From JBFKOL01 sp041628815 (GTDB lineage Bacteria > Bacteroidota > Bacteroidia > Chitinophagales > Saprospiraceae), in the NCBI GenBank assembly GCA_041628815.1, contig JBFKOL010000002.1:1-46008 (forward strand): a DNA stretch of 46,008 bases. Reading direction: 5' to 3'. Position 1 is the first letter of the stretch. Every line of letters begins with the position of its first letter. The position numbers were made by a program, and so were the translations under genes. Of this stretch, positions 25,516 through 33,288 are shown piece by piece. The notes beneath the pieces are model-generated. The model was given only the letters and a program-made list of their open reading frames with translations, was not told the origin of the DNA and did not search any database.

Positions 25516-26411
25516 AATATAATCCGGTAATTCTTTTTTGGCTTGCTACGTGGGTAATTTCTTTTTCTTGCTGTTCCAAAACGCAAATTGACTTCCTCAT
25601 TCAGGATAAACAAGAGAATACCGCACCTGCGAAAATTGCTTTTGAAAACACCTCGGATGAGTGTGAAAGTTATTATTGGGATTTTGGAGATGGCTTTTCT
25701 TCAACCGAAAAATCTCCGACCCATACCTATTACCTCTCCGGGAGCTATGACGTCACCCTTAAAGGAATCAACGGAAACAAGGTGAAGGAGGCCTCAAAAC
25801 AGGTCTATATTTCAGCACCTAAAAAATGCCTGGTCCAGGTTGAAACCAATTACGGCGATATGTTGATCGAACTTTTTGATGAAACGCCAAAACACCGGGA
25901 TAATTTTTTAAAACTTGCGGAAGAAGGTTTCTATGATGGTCTTCTTTTCCATAGGGTTATTGAAGGATTCATGATCCAGGGTGGAGATCCGAATTCACGT
26001 GAAGCTGAAGCCAATGTGCGACTTGGTTCCGGAGGGCCGGGTTACCAAATCGACGCCGAATTCATCGAAAACCTGGTACATACTAAAGGGGCTATAGCAG
26101 CTGCACGTACAGGAGATAGCATCAATCCACAGAAAAGATCTTCAGGTTCTCAGTTTTATATTGTGCAAGGGAGAAAGGTCACAGAAGGAGAACTAAGTCA
26201 AATGGAATCCAGGCTGGGTATTCGGTATAACGACGACATCAAGAAGATTTATATGGAAACGGGAGGTACACCTTTTTTAGATCAGAATTATACCGTTTTT
26301 GGTCGCGTAATCGAAGGATTGGAAGTTATAGATAAGATAGCTGCCGTACCGACGGCTAATGGCGACCGGCCCGTTACCGATGTAAAAATGAACATTCGAG
26401 TCATCAAGTAA
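25512..26411 (+). CDS. PKD domain-cyclophilin fusion lipoprotein (peptidyl-prolyl isomerase)
   Basis: A 299-residue paralogue of the preceding PPIase. The signal peptide ends in FSCCS, giving a lipidation site at Cys20 or Cys21. Residues about 28-105 form a PKD domain (YYWDFGDGFSSTEKSPTHTYYLSGSYDVTL), and residues about 108-299 a cyclophilin domain with FHRVIEGFMIQGGDPN, GAIAAARTG and SSGSQFYIVQG; the catalytic Arg is kept. PKD modules usually mediate protein or glycan contact on the outer side of the cell, so a surface-linked or substrate-recruiting foldase is possible. Start ATGA overlaps the upstream stop. Confidence 0.9.
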   Translation: MKYNPVILFWLATWVISFSCCSKTQIDFLIQDKQENTAPAKIAFENTSDECESYYWDFGDGFSSTEKSPTHTYYLSGSYDVTLKGINGNKVKEASKQVYISAPKKCLVQVETNYGDMLIELFDETPKHRDNFLKLAEEGFYDGLLFHRVIEGFMIQGGDPNSREAEANVRLGSGGPGYQIDAEFIENLVHTKGAIAAARTGDSINPQKRSSGSQFYIVQGRKVTEGELSQMESRLGIRYNDDIKKIYMETGGTPFLDQNYTVFGRVIEGLEVIDKIAAVPTANGDRPVTDVKMNIRVIK

Positions 26412-26414
26412 ATA

Positions 26415-27149
26415 ATGTCACATATACTAGGAATAGATGTTGGAGGAAGTGGTGTTAAAGCGGCAATCGTCGATACAGAGAATGGCGAATTTGTATCTGA
26501 AAAGATAAAATATGCTACACCTCAACCTTCAAATCCAAAAAACGTCGGAAAAGTCTTAAACCAGTTAATTGATGACTTCTCCTGGAAGTATAAAGTCGTC
26601 GGATGCGGTTTCCCGTCAATCATCAAAGATGACATTTGTCTTTCTGCAGCGAATATTGATAATTCATGGGTCGGTGTGGATCTATGCCGTTACTTTGAAA
26701 AGACTACCAAATGCAGAGCTGTATTCGTCAACGACGCGGATGCCGCCGGAATCGCTGAGATGAATTTCGGTGCAGGAAGACGAAAAATGGGTACCGTTCT
26801 ACTCTTAACACTGGGCACAGGAATAGGTTCGGGTCTTTTCAGGGATGGCCGACTTGTACCCAATACGGAACTGGGTCACCTCCTCTACAAAAAGAGTGTT
26901 TTTGAACATTATGCTTCTAACAGCGCCAGGAAAAAAAAGCAGTTGTCATGGCGGGCATGGGGAGCAGAACTCAACACTTATTTAAATCACATTGAACTGA
27001 TCCTGAACCCCGACCTAATTATCCTCGGCGGAGGAGTAAGTAAAAGGTTTGATTTTTTCGAAAAATACTTAAAAGTCAACTGTGAGTTGGTCCCTGCCAG
27101 CATGCAAAACAATGCAGGTATCATCGGGGCAGCCATAATGGCCAAATAG
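26415..27149 (+). CDS. ppgK: polyphosphate glucokinase-like ROK family kinase
   Basis: A 244-residue cytoplasmic sugar kinase of the ROK family. The N-terminal phosphate-binding loop is ILGIDVGGSGVKAAIVD; FVNDADAAGIAEMNFGAG carries the catalytic Asp; LLTLGTGIGSGLFRDGRLVPNTELGH is the PPGK-type sugar/phosphate region. The zinc CxCGxxGCxE motif of bacterial ROK repressors and glucokinases is absent, which fits polyphosphate glucokinases. It phosphorylates glucose using polyphosphate and/or ATP. It begins 3 nt after the PKD-PPIase stop and is the last gene before the terminator. Confidence 0.85.
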   Translation: MSHILGIDVGGSGVKAAIVDTENGEFVSEKIKYATPQPSNPKNVGKVLNQLIDDFSWKYKVVGCGFPSIIKDDICLSAANIDNSWVGVDLCRYFEKTTKCRAVFVNDADAAGIAEMNFGAGRRKMGTVLLLTLGTGIGSGLFRDGRLVPNTELGHLLYKKSVFEHYASNSARKKKQLSWRAWGAELNTYLNHIELILNPDLIILGGGVSKRFDFFEKYLKVNCELVPASMQNNAGIIGAAIMAK

Positions 27150-27153
27150 AAAA

Positions 27154-27176
27154 GGCTGTCGTTGGATTAGACAGCC
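27154..27176 (+). terminator. hairpin terminator candidate after ppgK
   Basis: GGCTGTC (27154..27160) pairs with GACAGCC (27170..27176) around a 9-nt loop, just after the ppgK stop codon. A short TTTT follows at about 27184, so the U-tract is weak; on the opposite strand the TTTT complementary to 27150..27153 would suit the convergent TPR gene. Confidence 0.5.
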
Positions 27177-27210
27177 CCCTCAGTTTTGGTTATTGAATTG
27201 AGTAATCCAT

Positions 27211-28611
27211 TCATTTCCTGAAATAGGAAATCATCGAGTGAATTTCTTTGTCTTCTGATATTTCTTTGGGCATCTTATAAATAATGGGATGGTCGTCAAA
27301 GGCCTCTTCCAAGGCTTCTTCCAACATAACAATGCCTTTATTGCGATCTCCTCCGGCCAAGTGTGAAAGAGCTGTCAGGTATTGCAGTGGATAGCTGAAT
27401 GTATACCGGTCAGCCCTTACTGCCGCCTTTTGAGCTTCTTGGTACTCCCCCTGTGAAATCAGGAAAAGGATGTAATCCTCCCAATATTTGGGCTGTTCAA
27501 AACTCTTCTCCGCCGCTTTTTTATAATAGTATTTTGCCCGGTCCATCTTTCCAACCTGGTAATAAGCCATCCCTAAGGCATGGAAGTATTCTTCCACGTT
27601 ATTTTCTATGGTAATGGCTTTTCTTAATACCTTGATAGCACTCAACCAGTCTTCGTTCTTGATATAACACTTCGCCAGCAAGAAATAAGATTCGTCGTTG
27701 TAAGAATCCAATTCCAATGCAGAAAACAAAGAGCGCTTGGCTTTGTCAATCTGGTCGAGGTTGAACTCACATTCGGCAATACTCATGATGAGATCAAACT
27801 CGGGCCCGAAGACTTCTAAGGCCTCATTGTAAATTTTTAGTGCCTGGTCAAACTTTTTTAATTCGTTGCAATACCCGGCACAATCCATATAGCCAGCTTC
27901 GAATTGTGGATTGATGATGAAACTGTATTCAAGGGCATCGATTGCCATTTGATACTCACCCACACAAGCGTATGAATTACCCAGGTTGTACCACGCCAGG
28001 TAATTGTAAGGGTCATTCTCCACGATCACTTTATGAAGCAGGATACTTTCTTCGTAATTCCTGCTCTGATCAACACTTATGTTCATTAGCATCAGCGCCT
28101 CCTCATTGGAAGGATTTAATATCAAGACTTGCTTGAGTGCCTGAAACATAGCGTCAAACTCCTGAATCTTTTCGTAAAAAAAGGATTCCGCAATGTAAAT
28201 GTCTTCGAGATCCGATTTGGTTGCGTACATTTTAAGATCCTCCAACAAGACTATTGATTCGTTAAAGCGCTCTTGGAGAATAAATATGTTCGCTTTCAGC
28301 AATTGAATCTCAATCTGGTAAGGTGCCATTAATTCAGCCCTGGCTAATATGTCGAGCGCCTCATCCAGTAATCCTTTTTTTACGAATATTCTGGCCTTCA
28401 GAGTAAGAAAATCAGATCTGTAAGAGAATTGCCTGATTGCCATTTCAATGACATCCAACGCACAATCCAAATCATTTTCCTCTTCGTAATATGATATGAT
28501 GTGGTGATACTCCTTTTCGTCGATGTAAGTTGGTCTTCCTAGTTCCCTGTTATGCTCATATTCGGATATTAAACTAAGAAGACCTGGGGAAAGTCGAAAT
28601 CTACTATCCAT
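27211..28611 (-). CDS. tetratricopeptide repeat protein
   Basis: A 466-residue protein without a signal peptide, built almost wholly of TPR helices. Recognisable repeats include DEALDILARAELMAPYQIEIQLLKANIF, YLAWYNLGNSYACVGEYQMAIDALEYSFIINP, DQALKIYNEALEVFGPEF and EYFHALGMAYYQVGKMDRAKYYYKKAAE. It probably acts as a cytoplasmic scaffold. Long TPR proteins of this layout are, from memory, widely conserved in Bacteroidota, but I know no assigned role. Its start lies in an AT-rich region shared with the sigma-factor operon terminator. Confidence 0.8.
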   Translation of the reverse strand: MDSRFRLSPGLLSLISEYEHNRELGRPTYIDEKEYHHIISYYEEENDLDCALDVIEMAIRQFSYRSDFLTLKARIFVKKGLLDEALDILARAELMAPYQIEIQLLKANIFILQERFNESIVLLEDLKMYATKSDLEDIYIAESFFYEKIQEFDAMFQALKQVLILNPSNEEALMLMNISVDQSRNYEESILLHKVIVENDPYNYLAWYNLGNSYACVGEYQMAIDALEYSFIINPQFEAGYMDCAGYCNELKKFDQALKIYNEALEVFGPEFDLIMSIAECEFNLDQIDKAKRSLFSALELDSYNDESYFLLAKCYIKNEDWLSAIKVLRKAITIENNVEEYFHALGMAYYQVGKMDRAKYYYKKAAEKSFEQPKYWEDYILFLISQGEYQEAQKAAVRADRYTFSYPLQYLTALSHLAGGDRNKGIVMLEEALEEAFDDHPIIYKMPKEISEDKEIHSMISYFRK

Positions 28612-28869
28612 GTTTCTACTGTAAGGGATTATCTCTACGCGGCTAAGATAAGTAATTACATAGCAATCAAAATTTTCTCAGAATTTTTTTTTCCACATTG
28701 AGTTATAAAATCATTGATATCAGAATTACTTATATATAACTTATAATCAACTATTTATGTATTATAATATTTATATATAAATAACATGAGTTACCCTAAA
28801 TGATTCAATGTCACACAGAAATATATGGTTCTTATTTTTGATAGATTTAGGAAGTGCCACGGATAAAAA
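28612..28869. other. AT-rich intergenic region upstream of the TPR gene
   Basis: No gene is seen here. The part from about 28670 to 28800 is very AT-rich and contains TTATATATAA twice (28730..28739 and 28771..28780, 41 bp apart); the second is the core of a 14-bp palindrome at 28769..28782. The promoter of the minus-strand TPR gene must lie here, but no clear TAnnTTTG match was found on that strand. Confidence 0.5.
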
Positions 28870-28903
28870 AGGGGATACCCCTACATTTAAAAGGGCATCC
28901 CCT
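28870..28903 (-). terminator. intrinsic terminator of the sigma-factor operon
   Basis: AGGGGAT (28870..28876) pairs with ATCCCCT (28897..28903), with further CCC/GGG pairing inside. On the minus strand the hairpin is followed by TTTTTT (complement of 28865..28870). It lies about 30 nt beyond the stop codon of the Spy-like gene. Confidence 0.8.
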
Positions 28904-28932
28904 ATAATTTAACATCTTATAGTCTCCTCAGA

Positions 28933-29376
28933 TCATTTTTCTGGCTTTCGTATTTTCATTTGCGTCAAAAGTTCTTTTCGAAATTCGCGCTCGACAACAA
29001 AAAGCATGGCTACTTTCCTTGCGGGGAGAATATTTTTCATTTCAGAGACCAAGGCTTCTTTCATTTTGAGCTTTTTGCGATCGTAATTAAGCATATTATC
29101 GAGGTATTCTGTCGAAGAGCGCTCGCTCATCACTGCCATTTCTTCAGAGCCCATACGCTTTACGCTATTCCAAAGTGCATCTTTTTCGCTTTCATATTGA
29201 TTGTATACAGGCCAGAATGACTGGGCCTCCTTAGGAGTGAGCTGTAATTTGGAAGTTATGAAAGCAATCTTAGAGGCTTCATATTGCTCATCGTATTTAT
29301 CCTTGCCAGATGAATGCTGAGCATGAGATACATTTATGATTCCGAATGCCAACAGTATAAAGAGATATTTTTTCAT
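28933..29376 (-). CDS. Spy/CpxP-like periplasmic protein
   Basis: A 147-residue exported protein with signal peptide MKKYLFILLAFGIINVSHAQ. The mature part is helical and charged, with the LTPKEAQSFWPVYNQYESEKDALW motif, the Bacteroidota counterpart of the LTxxQ repeats of Spy, CpxP and ZraP. Those proteins are periplasmic chaperones or sensors induced by envelope or metal stress. It is the last gene of an operon after an ECF sigma factor and a membrane protein that looks like its anti-sigma factor, which supports a sensing or effector role. Which stress is sensed cannot be read from the sequence. Confidence 0.8.
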   Translation of the reverse strand: MKKYLFILLAFGIINVSHAQHSSGKDKYDEQYEASKIAFITSKLQLTPKEAQSFWPVYNQYESEKDALWNSVKRMGSEEMAVMSERSSTEYLDNMLNYDRKKLKMKEALVSEMKNILPARKVAMLFVVEREFRKELLTQMKIRKPEK

Positions 29377-29388
29377 AAATGGTGAATT

Positions 29389-29865
29389 CTATTCTTCAAT
29401 TAAAAGTTTCTCAAAATCATCATCGCTGTTGATAATTAAGTCTATGGTGCGGCTGTCGATGGTAATTCGATGGTTTGAAATGAAAAGATCGCCTTCATCC
29501 TCGGCAGTAGCATATATAAAAGACTTATCCAGTTCATCGATATGACTGTCCAGAAAATCCATAAGTTCCGCTTCGGTCATCACCCATTCAAATTCTGTGG
29601 ATTTTTGATCCGGGCGATTAAACATCCAAAAGCTTGCAGCTACCGCAATAGCGATCGCGGCAGCCACATTCCAAAATATATGGGAGAAGCGCCTGATTAT
29701 GGCATCATTATTTATGTTTATCGCATTAAAAACATGCACCTGGAGCTGATCAAAATATCCTTCAGGAGGATCGCTGTGTACATGCGCCTTTAATCTGTGC
29801 AGGAAATCCGGAAGATGTTCTTCCACGTCTTCCTTGGGCTTTTTATGTTCCATATTGTCTGACAT
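29389..29865 (-). CDS. putative anti-sigma factor, single-pass membrane protein
   Basis: A 158-residue protein with a cytoplasmic N-terminus (about 1-62), one membrane span near 63-83 (IFWNVAAAIAIAVAASFWMF) and an acidic outer C-terminus ending in DDDFEKLLIEE. The N-terminal segment EEHLPDFLHRLKAHVHSDPPEGYFDQL is a helical stretch like those of Bacteroidota anti-sigma factors; no zinc-binding HxxxCxxC motif is present. The start overlaps the ECF sigma gene by 23 bp, the usual arrangement for a sigma/anti-sigma pair; ATG at 29853 is an alternative start. The role is inferred mainly from topology and position. Confidence 0.72.
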   Translation of the reverse strand: MSDNMEHKKPKEDVEEHLPDFLHRLKAHVHSDPPEGYFDQLQVHVFNAININNDAIIRRFSHIFWNVAAAIAIAVAASFWMFNRPDQKSTEFEWVMTEAELMDFLDSHIDELDKSFIYATAEDEGDLFISNHRITIDSRTIDLIINSDDDFEKLLIEE

Positions 29866-30421
29866 AGTCTTCTACTTTCTTTACCGCATGATGGTATGAG
29901 GCTTTCAATGAACCAACTGTCAAATCCAGTTCTGCACTGATTTCTTTGTAACTCATATCCTCAAAATAGCGCATAAGAAATACCATTTTTTGCTTTTCAG
30001 GCAATGTTAAAACAGCCTTTTGTAGCAATTTCATAATTTCCTCATAATCATACTCGACTTCAGGTCTTTCGACAATACCCTTTGAAGCCTCAGTCAACAT
30101 ATCGTTTTTTTTCTTCTTTTTCGCTATATGCGTCAAGGTCTCGTTCACTGCTATCCGATAAATCCAACTGTACAATTTGGACTGTCGCCGGAATGTTTCC
30201 AGGTGCCGGTGTACCTTGATGAATACTTCTTGTAAGATATCATCGGTATCCTCGTGCGTCCCGGCCATGCGCCTGATCACCCAGTATAGTCTTTCCCTGT
30301 ACCTCGAAAAGATCTGCCTGAACGCTCTGTCAAGACTGTCTGTTCCACTTAATAGTTCCAGGATGTCTTCATCCGGATCAGCTGAAACCGACATGTCATC
30401 CACTTTATTCTTTGACTCCAT
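29843..30421 (-). CDS. RNA polymerase sigma factor, ECF family
   Basis: A 192-residue sigma-70 family member with regions 2 and 4 only. Region 2 is FSRYRERLYWVIRRMAGTHEDTDDILQEVFIKVHRHLETFRRQ...LYSWIYRIAVNETL; region 4 is LPEKQKMVFLMRYFEDMSYKEISAELDLTVGSLKASYHHAVKKV, with a helix-turn-helix. It should direct RNA polymerase to its own promoters when released by the membrane protein encoded next. The Spy-like third gene suggests an envelope stress signal. It is divergent from the acyltransferase gene at 30529. Confidence 0.92.
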   Translation of the reverse strand: MESKNKVDDMSVSADPDEDILELLSGTDSLDRAFRQIFSRYRERLYWVIRRMAGTHEDTDDILQEVFIKVHRHLETFRRQSKLYSWIYRIAVNETLTHIAKKKKKNDMLTEASKGIVERPEVEYDYEEIMKLLQKAVLTLPEKQKMVFLMRYFEDMSYKEISAELDLTVGSLKASYHHAVKKVEDYVRQYGT

Positions 30422-30502
30422 GCAAGGACAAAGGTTTAATTTAATGCATTTTAATTTTTATTGCTTACTACTTGATAGTAAAGTCGTAAAGAGGCAAAAA
30501 CC

Positions 30503-30510
30503 TATTTTTG
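30503..30510 (+). promoter_or_regulatory. candidate -7 element (TATTTTTG) upstream of the acyltransferase gene
   Basis: TATTTTTG matches the Bacteroidota consensus TAnnTTTG and lies 19 nt before the ATG at 30529, giving a very short leader. No TTTG is found at -33. Confidence 0.35.
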
Positions 30511-30528
30511 GGCAAAATTAGTTCAGAT

Positions 30529-31071
30529 ATGTCCTGGTTGTCAAAGGTGATATTCCATATGCTCGGCTGGAAACTGGTCGGCCGTTATCCCGCTGAAGTG
30601 AAAAAGAAGATTCTCATAGTAGCGCCTCATACATCAAGCTGGGATGTGGGTGTTGGGCTGCTCATTAAGTTCTGGCTGAAAATTGATGCGGCCTTTTATG
30701 CCAAAAAGGAACTTTTTACCGGTGTAAGAGGCTGGCTGCTTAAATGGCTTGGTGCCAGACCTGTTGACCGGTCCAAATCAACCAATCTCGTTCAACAGGT
30801 CGTAGACGATTTCAACTCCCTGGAAGAGCATACCATCGTGATTACCCCGGAGGGTACGCGAAAAAAAGTGGAGCAATTCAAATCAGGATTCTACCATATG
30901 GCGCATCAGGCAAAAGTCCCAATTGTTCCAATTGCCTTCGATTTTGCAAATAAAACAGTCCGCATCATGGAAACAATCCAAGTGACCGGTGACGCAGAGA
31001 AAGAAATTGCAAAAATCGAGGACCTTTATCGCGGCATTAAAGGCAAGGTGCCTGAATTAAGTTTTGGATAA
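30529..31071 (+). CDS. PlsC-like 1-acylglycerol-3-phosphate O-acyltransferase family protein
   Basis: A 180-residue membrane-associated acyltransferase. The catalytic HX4D motif is PHTSSWD (His34, Asp39), and EGTRKK provides the glycerol-phosphate binding motif; PIVPIAFDF is the conserved strand after it. It is shorter than PlsC of E. coli (about 245 aa) and belongs to a compact subfamily that may act on phospholipid or other acyl acceptors. The frame is open from a TTG at 30508, but the ATG at 30529 gives the expected N-terminus. It precedes ligA by 15 bp, probably in one transcript. Confidence 0.83.
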   Translation: MSWLSKVIFHMLGWKLVGRYPAEVKKKILIVAPHTSSWDVGVGLLIKFWLKIDAAFYAKKELFTGVRGWLLKWLGARPVDRSKSTNLVQQVVDDFNSLEEHTIVITPEGTRKKVEQFKSGFYHMAHQAKVPIVPIAFDFANKTVRIMETIQVTGDAEKEIAKIEDLYRGIKGKVPELSFG

Positions 31072-31086
31072 ACATTGTAGCAGGCT

Positions 31087-33204
31087 ATGTACCAAGCACA
31101 AGAACATGCATCTTATTATGATCTGAGCAAAGAGTTGTTAAAATCTCCCACTTCAGTTGACGACATAGAACTCCTGCGCGATGTCTTGAGATACCACGAA
31201 TGGAAGTACTATGTCGTAAACGATCCGGTGATTTCTGATTACGAATATGATGTTCTTTATAAACAGCTTGTCGAGCTGGAACGTGCTCATCCTGAATTGA
31301 TTTCTCCGGATTCACCAACACAGAGGGTTTCTCCGGACCTTACCAGTGAATTTCCAAGCGTTCCACATCTCACCCCTATGCTTTCGCTTGACAATTCGTA
31401 CAATGCTGAAGATTTGTTGAAATTTGACGAGCAAGTAAGAAAACTGACGCAGTCGTCTGCAGATCGAAAAATAACCTACTGTGTAGAACCTAAATTTGAC
31501 GGTGGAAGTATTGCCCTGGTCTATGAGGACGACCGCCTGCTCCGCGCAGCAACCCGTGGAAATGGTTTCTTTGGAGAAGAAATTACACCGAATGCACGGA
31601 TTTTGCCATCCATCCCATTGCGTGCATCATTCAGCAAACATGGTATCAAACGTGCAGAAATAAGAGGTGAAGCAGTAATCAGTAAAGAAAAATTCGAACA
31701 ACTCAATCGAGAAAGAGCCTCACAAGACTTGACATTGCTTGCGAATCCCCGTAATTCAGCAGCAGGCGGGCTTCGCACCAAAGACCCGCAGGAGACGCGA
31801 AATCGAGAAATTGAAGTTTTTGCTTTCCACCTGAGTTATGCAGAAGATGAACAAGGTGGTGATGCGTTACAAAAAGTTGACAATCATTTTGATCAAATGC
31901 AGCTGTTGTACAATCTCGGTTTTAAAACTGCAAACGTGTCTACCTTAAAAGCAAAAGACATTCACGCTGTAATAGATAAAGTATCAGCATGGGAGGGAAA
32001 AAGAGACGACTTCCCGTATGAAATCGACGGTGCTGTGGTAAAAGTTAACGAAGTGGTATTACAGGAACTTTGTGGTTCAACTCAGCATCACCCACGATGG
32101 GCGGTGGCTTACAAATTCAAGGCAAAACAGGCTACCACCACCCTATTGGACGTGGAGTATCAGGTGGGAAAAATTGGATCGATTACCCCTGTAGCCAAGG
32201 TGGAACCGGTTCATATTGCCGGTGTGACCGTTTCGTCCATATCCCTTCACAATGAAGAATTCATCAGATCCAGGGATCTCAGGCTGGGTGATAAAATCAT
32301 CATCGAACGCGCCGGGGATGTCATTCCTTACATAGTCAAGTCACTGGAAGACCTGCGTGATGGTACGGAAGTCCCCATCATCTTTCCTACACATTGCCCG
32401 GTAAATGATCGCGCAGAAAAAATTGCACTTGTCAGAGAGGAAGGAGAGGCCGCATGGCGATGCCCGGATTGTATTTGCGGTGCCCAGGACTTGCAGAAAA
32501 TCATCTTTCACGTTTCCAAGGAAGCCATGGACATTGATGGTTTTGGGAAGGCCAATGTAGAGCGCTTTTACAATCTCGGGTGGATTAAAAATATAAGTGA
32601 TGTCTACGACCTGGATTATGAAAAGATCGAGAAGCTGGAAGGCTTTGGCAAACGTTCTGCCGAAAAGCTGAAGAAGTCTATTGAAAAGGCCAAAAGAAAT
32701 CCCCTTTCGAAACTCCTTCACAGTCTAAGCATCCACCACCTCGGTAAAAAGGCTTCAGGAATCATAGCGTCTGAAATCGGTGATATTTTTGAGTTACAGA
32801 ATTGGACTGAGGATGACTTTATCCGGATCAGGGACATCGGACCAGTGGTAGCCCGCAATGTCATGCGATACTTCAGCCGCCATGACAACATCGATATGTT
32901 GAAACAGATGGAAGCAATGGGGGTAAACATAAGGCAGTCTGAAGATGACAGACCACCAGAAATTTCCCCAGATGCCCCTCTGGCTGGAAAAACCATCCTC
33001 TTCACAGGTAGTCTTCAGAAAATGACGCGGCTTGAAGCAAAAAAGCTCGCAGAGAAATCAGGCGCTAAAAATCTCAGCGCTGTAAGTTCAAATCTTGACA
33101 TTTTGGTAGTGGGTGAGAATGCGGGTTCGAAATTGAAGAAAGCGACTGACTTAGGCTCCGTACAGATATTGTCTGAAGAGGAGTTCCTGAACATCGTTTC
33201 CTAA
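31087..33204 (+). CDS. ligA: NAD-dependent DNA ligase
   Basis: LigA seals nicks in replication and repair using NAD. The 705-residue protein has the full domain order: domain Ia (YYVVNDPVISDYEYDVLYKQL), adenylation domain with motif I EPKFDGGSIALVYE (the K-x-D-G lysine), OB fold, zinc finger, helix-hairpin-helix repeats and a C-terminal BRCT domain (GKTILFTGSLQKMTRLEAKKL...LVVGENAGSKLKKA). The zinc finger is unusual: C437 is followed by P-V-N instead of C-P-x-C, while C459, C462 and C464 are present, so the usual second cysteine is replaced and an extra one has appeared. Confidence 0.96.
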   Translation: MYQAQEHASYYDLSKELLKSPTSVDDIELLRDVLRYHEWKYYVVNDPVISDYEYDVLYKQLVELERAHPELISPDSPTQRVSPDLTSEFPSVPHLTPMLSLDNSYNAEDLLKFDEQVRKLTQSSADRKITYCVEPKFDGGSIALVYEDDRLLRAATRGNGFFGEEITPNARILPSIPLRASFSKHGIKRAEIRGEAVISKEKFEQLNRERASQDLTLLANPRNSAAGGLRTKDPQETRNREIEVFAFHLSYAEDEQGGDALQKVDNHFDQMQLLYNLGFKTANVSTLKAKDIHAVIDKVSAWEGKRDDFPYEIDGAVVKVNEVVLQELCGSTQHHPRWAVAYKFKAKQATTTLLDVEYQVGKIGSITPVAKVEPVHIAGVTVSSISLHNEEFIRSRDLRLGDKIIIERAGDVIPYIVKSLEDLRDGTEVPIIFPTHCPVNDRAEKIALVREEGEAAWRCPDCICGAQDLQKIIFHVSKEAMDIDGFGKANVERFYNLGWIKNISDVYDLDYEKIEKLEGFGKRSAEKLKKSIEKAKRNPLSKLLHSLSIHHLGKKASGIIASEIGDIFELQNWTEDDFIRIRDIGPVVARNVMRYFSRHDNIDMLKQMEAMGVNIRQSEDDRPPEISPDAPLAGKTILFTGSLQKMTRLEAKKLAEKSGAKNLSAVSSNLDILVVGENAGSKLKKATDLGSVQILSEEEFLNIVS

Positions 33205-33253
33205 TTGCCTTCCAAAACATAGTCCAAAAGCATGCGTTAGTTTAAGGTCTTTT

Positions 33254-33261
33254 TATTTTTG
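33254..33261 (+). promoter_or_regulatory. candidate -7 element (TATTTTTG) upstream of the MoxR gene
   Basis: TATTTTTG matches TAnnTTTG and lies 28 nt before the start codon at 33289, within the 84-bp gap after ligA. No -33 TTTG is visible. Confidence 0.35.
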
Positions 33262-33288
33262 ACGATTCAAATTACAAGCCTTTAGCGC

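Noticed and set aside
28833..28840. TATTTTTG on the plus strand, a match to the -7 consensus
   Set aside because: No plus-strand gene or RNA candidate follows; the next feature is a minus-strand terminator. In AT-rich DNA such a match is expected by chance.
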